64,000 nt of DNA from a virus. Positions 32,407-41,481 of the stretch are shown one piece after another. Positions within the stretch are counted from its first letter, which is position 1, and the number at the start of each line of letters is the position of its first letter. The notes beneath the pieces are model-generated. The model was not told the origin of the DNA, ran no database searches, and saw only the letters and a program-made list of their open reading frames with translations. Location of the stretch: the IMG/VR virus record IMGVR_UViG_3300028581_003594, positions 1 through 64,000 of that record; one strand, 5' to 3'. Position numbers and translations under genes: made by a program.

Positions 32407-33571
32407 ATATCTTCAAAAAATTATTTAATTCGGGAAATATCTTGGCGAAATTTTCCTGCCTGTATTCATCCGCACGCAGTATCCTTTTCCTCCTCTGCTC
32501 CTGTATCTCCTCCGTGTACCTGTCTCTGCTGTTCATGTAGCTGATGATGGACTCCAATTCCTTGATATTTTTGTATTTGTCCGAGGCCATTTTCTTCAAC
32601 TCATTGGGCAAGGTCTGCACATTGAAACAGTCGGGATCAAACAATGTGTTGATGTATAGGAATTTTGGATTGTATCCTTTCACCCACTTCAACAGTGTGT
32701 CCAGGTTCAATATGTTGAACACATTAATGGTTGAGCATATCTGGAAATCGGTGTTGCCGGTCAATGTCGACCGCAGGTTGAACTGTTTCAAATTTTCCTT
32801 TACTTGCTCCCAGTTGGCGGGGTGGCGCTGGTATTCAAATGCCTCTCCGGTGTCGTCGATGCTGAATGCTATCTCCACGTGCTTGAACTGGCTCCACAGC
32901 CAGAACATCCTGAAGTCAGGCAACTGAGTGCCGTTGGTGTTGTAGTGTATGTCCTGATTTTTGGCATACCCCTGCTCCACGCAGTGCTCCAGTATGCGGA
33001 AATGATTTTCTATCATGAACGGCTCTCCTCCCGTGAACTCAAAATATTCCACGTCCTTCAGCACCGGCTTGATGTCTTCGAAGAAAGCAGGATTTTTCTT
33101 GGGCCATTGACCCTCGTCCAGTTGCTTCTTGGCCAGAGGATTTGGGCCATATGCAATCTCTTCCTGAGCCCATTTGCTGCTGCTCCAGCTGCCGCATATG
33201 CGACATTTTAGATTGCACACGTTGCCCAGTTTGAAATCAATGAATCTCAATGATGGCCTGTGGTCAGGCGTCCAATCTCGCAGGCTCTGCTTCATCTTGT
33301 ATATGGAATTCATCCTCTTGCTGGTCTTGCCGGCATCCTCTTCCTGCCAGCAATTGCTGCAGCCCTCTGGACGTTCGCCCTTCCGGAATTGATCCCGCAG
33401 ATTGTTCATATATTCAGAATTCTGTATAGTGTCCAGAGAGTCCTTGTAGACCTTGTACTGGCCAATCTCTCCCTTGTACAGGCAGCAGGGTGATGCGGAT
33501 CCGTTCACGTCCACTTCAAGGTGCGTCCATGGCAGCACGCACATGTTGGATTTTATATAGCGTTCCACCAT
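32399..33571 (-). CDS. Radical SAM protein with N-terminal SPASM/twitch-like cysteines (1)
   Basis: A 390-aa radical SAM protein. The cluster motif CNLKCRIC (Cys119, 123, 126) is in the barrel's first loop and FTGGEPFM near 180 is the SAM-binding GGE motif. Before it lies an auxiliary-cluster-like segment: CVLPWTHLEVDVNGSASPCC (11-30) and GCSNC (70-74), so the SPASM/twitch-like part precedes the barrel instead of following it. SPASM enzymes usually modify peptides or sugars by hydrogen abstraction. It is the last of five different radical SAM genes in the block. Substrate unknown. Confidence 0.88.
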   Translation of the reverse strand: MVERYIKSNMCVLPWTHLEVDVNGSASPCCLYKGEIGQYKVYKDSLDTIQNSEYMNNLRDQFRKGERPEGCSNCWQEEDAGKTSKRMNSIYKMKQSLRDWTPDHRPSLRFIDFKLGNVCNLKCRICGSWSSSKWAQEEIAYGPNPLAKKQLDEGQWPKKNPAFFEDIKPVLKDVEYFEFTGGEPFMIENHFRILEHCVEQGYAKNQDIHYNTNGTQLPDFRMFWLWSQFKHVEIAFSIDDTGEAFEYQRHPANWEQVKENLKQFNLRSTLTGNTDFQICSTINVFNILNLDTLLKWVKGYNPKFLYINTLFDPDCFNVQTLPNELKKMASDKYKNIKELESIISYMNSRDRYTEEIQEQRRKRILRADEYRQENFAKIFPELNNFLKIYE

Positions 33572-34857
33572 GCCAATATCCTCTCATCCTTTAGTATTTT
33601 TTTGATGTCCGTGTTCCTTATGGAATCTATCTGCTCACATCTTTTCTTGCCGCTGCGTATGCCTATCTCGGCCTTGGGATATTCCTCCCAAAATGTGTCC
33701 CGGGTTTTCATGTTCTCCAACACATCTATGAGGCTCTGTTGCAGATGAGTGGCCCTGGGCCTGATGTATTCTAAATTTTCATCTATGAGCTCATTCAGCA
33801 ATGATTTTGGCAGGCACATTGGGCTCATTATCTGTTGTGGGTCAAAAGCGAATGTGACCTTGGTCAGTAACTTGGCGTTGAGCTGCTGTGATAGGTCAAA
33901 CATGTTTCGTATTTCTTGCAAGCCTGGCATGGTGATGGTGAAGTCCAGTTGCATCTGTCTTTTGTTGCGGGCTATGGCCAACCCTTCCTTGAAGTTCTCC
34001 AAGAACTTTTTGTAGTTCAGTCCTGTCCTGATGTACTCTCCGATCTCTCCGGTGCCGTCCAGTGATGCGCACACCTGCCAGTCTCTGAATTTTTTCAACA
34101 GGTCAAACAATTTCTTGCCCTTGAACTCCACGCGGCTTAGATTCGTGTTGTATCTCGCATATACCCTGTAGCTGAAACCAAGCTCGATGATCCTTGCCAT
34201 CGAGTCCCAGTGTATGTCCCACATCAGTGGCTCCCCACCAACCCAATATATCTCCTCCATGCGTTTGTCTTCTATGGCGCTCATGAATTCCATCACCACC
34301 GTGCTGTCCTGGAAATATGATATCTGCTGCCTCAAGGGCGATGCCATCCATGGCTGCCGCTCTGGGGACCACATGTCATTGTTCCTCTGTTCTGATTCCC
34401 AGCTGGAGCTCAACATGTCGCCGCACTGACGGCATTTAAAATTGCAAAGATTATTGAAACGGTAGTCAAAGCTCACTGTCCTCATCTCTGTGTGGCCTGT
34501 GTCGTCGGTCTTATCAAAAGCATCATCTATCTTGTGGCCGAATAACTTGTTGAAATAGTCCCTGTACACATCTGTGTTGAGCAGTTTGTCATTGCACACC
34601 TGGCACTCGGGCAGCGTCTCTCCCGCCATCATCCTCCTCCTCACGCCGCGCATATGTTCATTGTTCCAATGCTGATCCAATGTCTCTGGATTGTATTCTT
34701 TTAGATCCCCTTCCCTGTCAATGTATTGGCGGAAGCTCTGTGCTGGTTCTCTGGAAGCGCAGCACATCCTGCGTTCTGTCTGTGGCGACAGGTAGGTGTG
34801 GGTCCAAGGCGCCATGCAAAACGTTTGGTTCCCTTCAGCGGGCTTAATCCTTTTCAT
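33553..34857 (-). CDS. Radical SAM protein with N-terminal SPASM/twitch-like cysteines (2)
   Basis: A 434-aa protein from the ATG at 34857 (MKRIKPAEG); a more upstream ATG at 34899 would overlap the neighbour further. The 4Fe-4S motif is CNFKCRQC (Cys138, 142, 145) and the GGE motif is WVGGEPLMW. N-terminal cysteines are CMAPWTHTYL (14) with MCC (31-33), and CQVC (85-88). The AdoMet barrel continues with SLDGTGEIGEYIRTGLNY. It overlaps the genes on both sides. It is a sister of the preceding and following proteins but not a recent duplicate. Confidence 0.88.
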   Translation of the reverse strand: MKRIKPAEGNQTFCMAPWTHTYLSPQTERRMCCASREPAQSFRQYIDREGDLKEYNPETLDQHWNNEHMRGVRRRMMAGETLPECQVCNDKLLNTDVYRDYFNKLFGHKIDDAFDKTDDTGHTEMRTVSFDYRFNNLCNFKCRQCGDMLSSSWESEQRNNDMWSPERQPWMASPLRQQISYFQDSTVVMEFMSAIEDKRMEEIYWVGGEPLMWDIHWDSMARIIELGFSYRVYARYNTNLSRVEFKGKKLFDLLKKFRDWQVCASLDGTGEIGEYIRTGLNYKKFLENFKEGLAIARNKRQMQLDFTITMPGLQEIRNMFDLSQQLNAKLLTKVTFAFDPQQIMSPMCLPKSLLNELIDENLEYIRPRATHLQQSLIDVLENMKTRDTFWEEYPKAEIGIRSGKKRCEQIDSIRNTDIKKILKDERILAWWNAI

Positions 34858-36127
34858 ATAATTCGGCCAGTTCCGGAAAAGTTTCCAATATATTCTCATT
34901 CCTGATGTCGTCTAATTTCTTCATTCCCGATTTGAACTCTTCTATTTGTTCAAACTTGTCTCTCCTCATCATGTAATCCAAGCCAGACTGGAATCCTTTC
35001 GTGGCCCTGGTGAGATGATCTTGTGGTCTAAGCCATGCTATATGTGACTCATATTTTTCTTTTACCTTTTGTTTCATTGACTCAGGCAATAGATCAATTC
35101 TTTGCCAGAAAGGAAATTGTAATAGATTAAAATTAAAATCTTGGGGTTTTATGTAGCCTTGTTCCGACCACGTTCTGTGGAAATCCACCACATGCAGGGC
35201 ATTGATCAATCCCACAGTAGCACTGATATAAAAATCCACCTTTGGACACATAGCTTGCATTCTTTTTCTATTTGATTCTATCTCTGTCCATACAGTGCCT
35301 TTCCTCATGAATTCTGCTCTTGGTCCCATTGCATCAAGGCTAGCGCCCACAGAGACTGAATCAAACTTGTTCCATAGTTCTAACACATCCATGTCTTTGA
35401 AAGTTAATTTGCTAAAGTTAGTATTATAGATTAATCTCACGTGGTACAGCTTCCTGCGATCGAGTTCTTTTAAAATTTTATAGTGTTCTTCCATTATGAG
35501 GGGTTCTCCTCCGGCGAAATAGAACTGCTCCACATGATCAAACTGCGTCAACATCTGCTCCCAGATGTCATCTGCTGTTCTGCCCACTTTCATTATCTTG
35601 GCATGCCCTGGTGGTTTGCCAGTTAATTTTTTATGGTCCTCGTACCAATTGGATGAGAACCATGTGCCACAACTGCGACAGGCAAAGTTACAGAGATTGC
35701 TGAATCGTATATCCCAATACTTGATTACGAAATCAGCAGTGCCATCTGCTTGTGTGTTGTCGATCATGCCTATGTTGTGTCCAAAATGTTTGTTAGAACT
35801 TAATCTTAGGCTAAAAAATCCCGACTTCTCTTGGTCATAGCACTTGCCGCACTGCCGTGACTGTGTGTTTGACAACATGTTGAGACGCATCTCTCGCATA
35901 TCATTGCCATTAAAAACTTCTGCCATAGAACTCTTGTTTAAATCTCCTACAGGGTATTGATCCAATCCAAAACAACATGGATAAGCTCTGCCATCTGGAA
36001 AAGCATGTAGATGTAACCATGGCATCATGCAAAAAGTATCACTATCTAGCAGCAATTCTTTTTGCTTTGAGGTCATGTCTTTAATTTTTAATTTTTCGGG
36101 CTCTTTGGCCCCATACTCATAAGCCAC
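34844..36127 (-). CDS. Radical SAM protein with N-terminal SPASM/twitch-like cysteines (3)
   Basis: A 427-aa protein starting at a GTG with AGGAG upstream. The cluster motif is CNFACRSC (Cys146, 150, 153), the GGE motif is FAGGEPLIM, and SLDAMGPRAEFMRKGTVW is a later barrel segment. N-terminal cysteines are CMMPWLHLHAFPDGRAYPCC (33-52) and CGKC (93-96), the clearest CxxPWxHxxxxxxGxxxPCC form of the five. The middle of this gene is more AT-rich than its neighbours. Substrate unknown. Confidence 0.9.
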   Translation of the reverse strand: MAYEYGAKEPEKLKIKDMTSKQKELLLDSDTFCMMPWLHLHAFPDGRAYPCCFGLDQYPVGDLNKSSMAEVFNGNDMREMRLNMLSNTQSRQCGKCYDQEKSGFFSLRLSSNKHFGHNIGMIDNTQADGTADFVIKYWDIRFSNLCNFACRSCGTWFSSNWYEDHKKLTGKPPGHAKIMKVGRTADDIWEQMLTQFDHVEQFYFAGGEPLIMEEHYKILKELDRRKLYHVRLIYNTNFSKLTFKDMDVLELWNKFDSVSVGASLDAMGPRAEFMRKGTVWTEIESNRKRMQAMCPKVDFYISATVGLINALHVVDFHRTWSEQGYIKPQDFNFNLLQFPFWQRIDLLPESMKQKVKEKYESHIAWLRPQDHLTRATKGFQSGLDYMMRRDKFEQIEEFKSGMKKLDDIRNENILETFPELAELYEKD

Positions 36128-37466
36128 GGTACCACTCTCCTATCCTTGCAAATGTTTTGGCAAAATCCTTGCCTCTTCTCTCATCGTATTGTTTATAGAA
36201 ATTTTTAAAGTCCGACCGCAGTCTTGGTAAATCAAATGCCTCTGAATGTGGAGTTTTGACCACGTCCAGATAGTCTATCAGTCGCTGCACATGGTCCACT
36301 TCCATCTGTTCGCAGTGCGTTATATTTGCATCCAACCATCGGGATAGGTCATCACGGAATTCCAGCCTCAGGTGATCCGGCAACACCAGCGGAGATTGGA
36401 AGCTGGGGAATCTCAATATGTTGAGAGTGAAATTGACATTGACCCCATACACCCTCTTGGCATCCAATTTGTTCCTTATGATCACATCTAGGAATCGAGG
36501 CAATGATTCTAGGCAAAGGGCATTGACTGTACACATGTTGTGCAGTCCTGCAGGTCGTATTTGATCTATGACATTCACAAAGTTCACATACCAATTGGCA
36601 TAATCCATTCCATCTCTGCTGTAATCTGAATGGGCATACGTGGATTCATTGGAAGTATAGATATGCAAATTTTTTATTCGTTTACACTTGTCTACAAATT
36701 TTTCAAATAATTCTGCCTTGGGCACTAGGTTGGAGTTGATGGCCAATCGCATGTTGGGGTTGATACGTTCTCCCTGTGTTTCGAACCAATCCAACAATCT
36801 CCACAGGGAAGGTGACATCATGGGCTCTCCACCCGTGATCCTCAATTCATCTAGTGTCTTGTGTAGATCTGTTTCCCACCATCGAAAGAATGCTTCCACA
36901 TAGGGATTTTCTTCTGTGTCTTTGTACAATTGTGCACCATCATGAGCATGAGTGAAATGATTCCTGCCATCTGATATTAAATCCTTATAAGGACCATGCT
37001 GTTTTATGTCTCTCGCCCAGGTGGTGCTGAACGCAGGGTTACAATAGGAACAGGCAAAATTACATGTTCTATCAAAGGCAATCTCCAGGGTTTTTAGATT
37101 TACATCTTCTGTGATGGGAGTACTGAATGCTCTTTCTAGATCCGCGTCTGGATAGATTTTACTTTTGTAAACCCTGTCACTCACGGCATCTCTGCCCATG
37201 TCCTCAATCTTCCAGCAGTATTCGCAACCAGCGGGGCGTTCGCCCGCTATCATCTTGGCGCGGTCCTGTTTCTTCTGCGGGGTGTTGTGCAACAATCTGG
37301 GATTATCTCTTAATTTTGCCACATCCACTTGGTGAGCGGGCGGATGATGGCAGCTGGTGGTCATTCCAGAGCCCAGCCATATGGTGGCGTTGTACCACTT
37401 GGCTCCACAGAAGCTGGGAGATAGCGAATCTAATATTTGTTTACGATATTCAAGATCTTTATTCAT
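36117..37466 (-). CDS. Radical SAM protein with SCHHPPAH-type N-terminus (4)
   Basis: A 449-aa protein. The cluster motif is CNFACSYC (Cys135, 139, 142), and GGEPMMS near 220 binds SAM. The N-terminal part differs from copies 1-3: FCGAKWYNATIWL (20), SCHHPPAHQVDVA near 39 and PAGCEYCWKIED near 79. With copy 5 it forms a second subtype in which a Cys-His-His-Pro-Pro-x-His string replaces the PCC. The His residues could ligate a metal or an auxiliary cluster. The ATG overlaps the end of the SGNH gene. Confidence 0.9.
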   Translation of the reverse strand: MNKDLEYRKQILDSLSPSFCGAKWYNATIWLGSGMTTSCHHPPAHQVDVAKLRDNPRLLHNTPQKKQDRAKMIAGERPAGCEYCWKIEDMGRDAVSDRVYKSKIYPDADLERAFSTPITEDVNLKTLEIAFDRTCNFACSYCNPAFSTTWARDIKQHGPYKDLISDGRNHFTHAHDGAQLYKDTEENPYVEAFFRWWETDLHKTLDELRITGGEPMMSPSLWRLLDWFETQGERINPNMRLAINSNLVPKAELFEKFVDKCKRIKNLHIYTSNESTYAHSDYSRDGMDYANWYVNFVNVIDQIRPAGLHNMCTVNALCLESLPRFLDVIIRNKLDAKRVYGVNVNFTLNILRFPSFQSPLVLPDHLRLEFRDDLSRWLDANITHCEQMEVDHVQRLIDYLDVVKTPHSEAFDLPRLRSDFKNFYKQYDERRGKDFAKTFARIGEWYRGL

Positions 37467-38100
37467 TGTTTTTTATTGCTGCGTAGACTTTGTCAGCCCA
37501 AAGTTTATTTTGTTCGGCGCTCATGTGATTGATTATACCTTTGCCCCACGGCATTGTTGCCCCTCTGCCAGGCAAGAAATTTAATTCATGGTTCAATGAT
37601 AGAGCATACATGCTCTCATCAATGAATATTCCGCTGCTCAATTTGATTCCAGCGTCTTTTTTTGCCTGTTCAAATGGACGGAAGCTCCAGGTTTGTACAA
37701 TTGTTTTATTTTTTATTTTAGATAATACGTCGTGGTCAAACCATTTCAGGGCATATTCGTAGGCCAACTCATCTCTGTCGTAGCTGTGCAGGTGTATGAA
37801 GTACTGTTCCAGGGCATCGTATATCTTAGGATTCACTCCGGGAACGGGCTGGGTATTGGCCGACAGTATCAGATCTGGATGATACAACCTATAAGGCTCT
37901 GTATAGCACAGCACGCAGGTGTCAGGCAGCTTATTTTCCTGGTTCAATTTATTGAATTTAAAAAAGGTAGTCCATATGCTGCGGCCGGGCTCGCCCATGT
38001 GTACTATCTTGGCTCCCAATCTATCTGCCAACAATGTGCACCAGCTTTCTTTTTCCTTGCCTGCGCAGAAACTGTCTCCAAAAAATCCTATTGTCCTCAT
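37459..38100 (-). CDS. SGNH-hydrolase-like protein (second copy)
   Basis: A 213-aa protein from the ATG at 38100 (MRTIGFFGDSFCAG), chosen because homologues of this type start at the GDSF block and because an upstream ATG would intrude further into the neighbour. GFFGDSFCAG has the classical Gly-Asp-Ser, MGEPGRSIW near 40 fits the Gly block, and NHMSAEQNKLWADKV near the end provides a His-containing DxxH-like site. It sits between two radical SAM genes of the same subtype (copies 4 and 5), so the three probably serve one product. Confidence 0.72.
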   Translation of the reverse strand: MRTIGFFGDSFCAGKEKESWCTLLADRLGAKIVHMGEPGRSIWTTFFKFNKLNQENKLPDTCVLCYTEPYRLYHPDLILSANTQPVPGVNPKIYDALEQYFIHLHSYDRDELAYEYALKWFDHDVLSKIKNKTIVQTWSFRPFEQAKKDAGIKLSSGIFIDESMYALSLNHELNFLPGRGATMPWGKGIINHMSAEQNKLWADKVYAAIKNNE

Positions 38101-39491
38101 AAGCTCTTGCACTCCTGCCAAAATTCCTGCATCTCAGGAAATGTTTGCTCAAAACTTGTGCCACGTCTGCGATCGTGTTCTGCAAAAAATGCGTAAAAAT
38201 TCTTTTTCTGCGCACTGTCTTTTTCCTGGTGCTTGCGCCAGTAAGCAAGATTGCGCTGCATCTTCTGTATCTCAAAGTCTTTGAACAACGAGAAATCCAA
38301 TCCAGTTCCAGTCACTTGTTTGGGACCAATCTGCTCATGGTGATCCATCATGTATTTGATGTTGTCCTCATGTATGCGCTGATATGATTCGGGCAGCAGG
38401 GTTATCTGTTGCCATGCGGGCTGGCGCAGCAGGGGAATATCGAACCACACTCGCTGATAGGTTTTTGAATGCTCCGATCTCAACAGGCGTATGTGTTTGA
38501 GTAATCTGTTCAGTGAGGTCACACTTAAATTATTGTAGGTGATGATAAAAGTGATGGAATTGCGCACGGGTATCCTGTGCAGGAACTCATTGACATTGTC
38601 CATGAATTGATTGTAGTTCAGTCCGTTCCTGATGTACTCTGCCTGTGCGCCATGGGCATCCACAGACACGAACTGCATGAAATGCTCCACTTTCTCATCC
38701 AGGCATATCCTTTTGACCTGATCAAAATACTTGTTTTTCAATTTGATGTCCGGAGGACACATGTTTGATGTAACATTTAGGTGCAGGTCTTTCTTGGGAT
38801 GATCTATGATGTAGTCAAACACTCGATAGGTGTTGACATCCATCATGGGCTCGCCACCGGTCATGCGGAAGTGTTTTAAATTCTTATACAATTCCGGCCA
38901 CCAGCGCCAGAATGCTTCCACGTAGGGATTGTTTTCTCTGTTGGGTATGGGCATCCTCCTGCCCGTGAAATGCTCGGGTGCGTTGTGCTCTGGCGCAGTG
39001 GGATACGCTCCATATATGTCTATCTCCTTGCCCCATGCAGTGGAAAATTGTGGTGAGCAATAGCTGCATTTGAAATTACAGGCATTGTTGAAGTTTACTT
39101 CCACATAGCGAGGCACATGTGTCCTGTCCAACGGATTGTCTCTGATCTTCTCAAAGTCCATCATGGCCCATGGCTCGCCGGAACGATAGTGGCGATCACT
39201 CATCTCGCCCGTGTCCTCCATCTTCCAGCAATAGGAACAGCCCGCGGGTCTTTCGCCTGCCAGCATCTGTTGCCTCTGCTTGATCTTTTCTTCTGTGTTG
39301 TGCAGTGCTGCTGGATTGTCTGCCAGGCCTGCAGCATCTATTTCGTGCAATGGTGGATGATAGCAAGAGTTCGTCAGTCCTGTGGGCAGATGCAGAGACA
39401 CCTGGTTCCATTTGGCCAGGCACATGGTGGGGCTTATTTGTTCTAATTCTCTCTTTGCCTCATCCGCTGATGTTTTATAAACGCTACTCAC
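38097..39491 (-). CDS. Radical SAM protein with SCYHPPLH-type N-terminus (5)
   Basis: A 464-aa protein from a GTG at 39491 (MSSVYKTSADEA), 8 nt inside the upstream gene; a longer frame to 39605 exists but would overlap by over 100 nt. The cluster motif is CNFKCSYC (Cys138, 142, 145) and the SAM motif MTGGEPMMD lies near 220. The N-terminal segment is MCLAKWNQVSLHL, SCYHPPLHEIDAA near 42 and PAGCSYCWKMED near 83. It is the close paralogue of copy 4 (TTWARDI against TAWGKEI after the cluster). Substrate unknown. Confidence 0.9.
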   Translation of the reverse strand: MSSVYKTSADEAKRELEQISPTMCLAKWNQVSLHLPTGLTNSCYHPPLHEIDAAGLADNPAALHNTEEKIKQRQQMLAGERPAGCSYCWKMEDTGEMSDRHYRSGEPWAMMDFEKIRDNPLDRTHVPRYVEVNFNNACNFKCSYCSPQFSTAWGKEIDIYGAYPTAPEHNAPEHFTGRRMPIPNRENNPYVEAFWRWWPELYKNLKHFRMTGGEPMMDVNTYRVFDYIIDHPKKDLHLNVTSNMCPPDIKLKNKYFDQVKRICLDEKVEHFMQFVSVDAHGAQAEYIRNGLNYNQFMDNVNEFLHRIPVRNSITFIITYNNLSVTSLNRLLKHIRLLRSEHSKTYQRVWFDIPLLRQPAWQQITLLPESYQRIHEDNIKYMMDHHEQIGPKQVTGTGLDFSLFKDFEIQKMQRNLAYWRKHQEKDSAQKKNFYAFFAEHDRRRGTSFEQTFPEMQEFWQECKSL

Positions 39492-40374
39492 GATCCTGCA
39501 CTCCTTTGTTCCTGTAAGGTTGTTGACAAAACTTATAAAATTGGCTCTGTGCTGCATCAAAATCTGCCACGGGCAATGCCAATCTCTGTCGCAGACTGTT
39601 GCCATGGGCCGACATATCAGATTCTATATCATACATCATGTGAGAAAATTTGTCGCTCATGAATTCTAAATCTCTGACCAGTGTGACATCGTAGTTTGTA
39701 TCCAGCGTGGCCATATAACAGCCACATCGGGCACCCAGCATGGCCCATCGACCATTCTCCACGTCAGCACCCACGCTCATCCATGTGACTAGATTTCTAA
39801 GATTGGGCTGGGGGATCGTCTGCATGAAAAGGCTAGGATCTACCTTCTGTCCATTATCGAGACTCATTTTAACACCTTCTCTCCATCCTGCTATGAAAGC
39901 CTGTTCAGGAGTATGATTGATATGTGTCGTGGAGTATACATTGTGCAGATTCTCATGTGGCACCGTCCAACAGAAATCTATCTTGGCTCGTTCTTCCACA
40001 GCATTTTCATGAGTTTTCATTTCCAAGCAAATCTTGCGAGGCCATCCCACAATACCACCATTGCCATATATCAATCCATTAATAATGTTTCTTGCTCTCC
40101 AACGATGCACAGCAAGAGGATTGGTCTTGCTCCAATCCAGCGTCTGTAATAGGAAAGCGGGATCTATTCTATTGTCCCCATCGATGCTGATAAAGAAATC
40201 TGTTTCTGCTCGTTCGGCGGCGGCCTTGTGTGCGTTGTCAAACCCCTTGACTCCATGCACTCGTTTGGCCCAGGGCACTATGTTCAATAGGTCAGCGTAG
40301 TTCTCATCAGCGTTGGGCTCTCGATAGCTAATAAAAACAAAATCTAGATCGGTTACTCGGACGGTGTTTGCCAT
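39484..40374 (-). CDS. Glycosyltransferase-like protein with DGDN motif
   Basis: A 296-aa protein from the ATG at 40374 (MANTVRVTDLD). The GT-A-like pattern is clear: FVFISYREPNADENYADLL, AKRVHGVKGFDNAHKAAAER, FFISIDGDNRIDPAFLL with the acidic DGD that would bind the metal and nucleotide sugar, then RARNIINGLIYGNGG. The C-terminal half of the tandem protein at 26679-28007 is related but lacks the acidic motif. It is a good candidate for attaching the cluster's sugar. An earlier ATG at 40407 is possible. Confidence 0.72.
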   Translation of the reverse strand: MANTVRVTDLDFVFISYREPNADENYADLLNIVPWAKRVHGVKGFDNAHKAAAERAETDFFISIDGDNRIDPAFLLQTLDWSKTNPLAVHRWRARNIINGLIYGNGGIVGWPRKICLEMKTHENAVEERAKIDFCWTVPHENLHNVYSTTHINHTPEQAFIAGWREGVKMSLDNGQKVDPSLFMQTIPQPNLRNLVTWMSVGADVENGRWAMLGARCGCYMATLDTNYDVTLVRDLEFMSDKFSHMMYDIESDMSAHGNSLRQRLALPVADFDAAQSQFYKFCQQPYRNKGVQDRE

Positions 40375-40694
40375 GCGTGTCCTCCTTCTCCCGTTCCAGT
40401 GGGCCAATATGGATCTCCATTAGAAAAATGCAAGCCATCAGACGATGCCAACAGCACACTGTATTTCCGCTTTATCTCCGCGGGGGGCTTACGGATGATC
40501 TTGCCCTGCTCGTAGTAAAAATTTTGATGTCCTTGGCCCAGCAGCATGAGGTATGTTTGCTTGTCTACGCTTGTTGTGTCCGTGCCCTGTTGGTTGGCCA
40601 GGCACAGTATCTCATTGCCTTTGGTCCTGATGTAGTATTTTGGATCAAATTTCTTGGGCTTGAAATTCTTCAGCGAATCAAAAAGTTCTTGCAT
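40353..40694 (-). CDS. Small phage protein, unknown
   Basis: A 113-aa basic protein. The N-terminus LFDSLKNFKPKKFDPKYYIR is charged, followed by GNEILCLANQQG and a C-terminal SSDGLHFSNGDPYWPTGTGEGG that looks beta-rich. It overlaps glycosyltransferase-like genes on both sides. No family recognised. Confidence 0.65.
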   Translation of the reverse strand: MQELFDSLKNFKPKKFDPKYYIRTKGNEILCLANQQGTDTTSVDKQTYLMLLGQGHQNFYYEQGKIIRKPPAEIKRKYSVLLASSDGLHFSNGDPYWPTGTGEGGHAWQTPSE

Positions 40695-41481
40695 CTAACA
40701 CCTCCGGTATGTTCTTGTCATGGTAGTGCCACACGCTGGACATCCTTCTTCCCCCCAGGTACAACCTGTCCCGCAGCCTGACGGGATAGAGATAGTTGTT
40801 GCAGTCCTCGGTGGGCGAGCCGTTGATGGCTGACTTGCCATGCACGAACTTGAACCATTTGTAATCTATTAAATTTTGCTGCGTGGGTTCCATGATCCTG
40901 TGGGCCAGGGCATACACCACGTCCGTGGTCGGGAACTTGTCATGGCAGTTCACGAGCATTTTTTCTTTGACCTGCTGCCAGTTGCTCGCTATGGCATCGC
41001 ACAGCATGAAAAATTTCTGTGCCATTTTGCTTTTCCTGAAATATGTCAGCCCGTTGTATATGTTTGGCAGGTGATTCCTTGTAAAAAGTTTCCTGTATGT
41101 GCCGTCCACGATCTCCTGGTCACGATAATTCAGGCAATTGACGGAAAACACCATGTCACGCTGGCACAGGTGCTCCCACCACCAGTCGGTGTTGGCTGTC
41201 CACAGCATGTCAGACTCCAGCTTGATAGTGTGTACATAGGGTGACAGCGAGAACACCTGATGTTCATTGGCAAATTTTTGTTCGTGCTCCTGGCTGTGAT
41301 CTCTCCGCAGCAGCCGGACCACGTCCACGTGCTCGCTGCTGAACATGGAATGCTCGTCCACCAGCACGCATATGCTGTTGTGCCTGTTGTGTCGCTTGAT
41401 GGACCTGGCAAGTTCAATGCTGCACCTCACGTAATCAGTGGTGCTGTTGTTCTGGCAAACCCAAATGAATCCCCTAGACAT
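40678..41481 (-). CDS. Glycosyltransferase-like protein
   Basis: A 267-aa protein from the ATG at 41481 (MSRGFIWVCQNNSTTDYV); a longer frame to 41571 would cut deep into the neighbour. The order of a small GT-A fold is visible: IELARSIKRHNRHNSICVLVDE, VHTIKLESDMLW near 90 with an acidic pair in place of DxD, and YNGLTYFRKSKMAQKFF near 143. It resembles the next upstream gene in overall design. Donor and acceptor unknown. Confidence 0.65.
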   Translation of the reverse strand: MSRGFIWVCQNNSTTDYVRCSIELARSIKRHNRHNSICVLVDEHSMFSSEHVDVVRLLRRDHSQEHEQKFANEHQVFSLSPYVHTIKLESDMLWTANTDWWWEHLCQRDMVFSVNCLNYRDQEIVDGTYRKLFTRNHLPNIYNGLTYFRKSKMAQKFFMLCDAIASNWQQVKEKMLVNCHDKFPTTDVVYALAHRIMEPTQQNLIDYKWFKFVHGKSAINGSPTEDCNNYLYPVRLRDRLYLGGRRMSSVWHYHDKNIPEVLDARTF

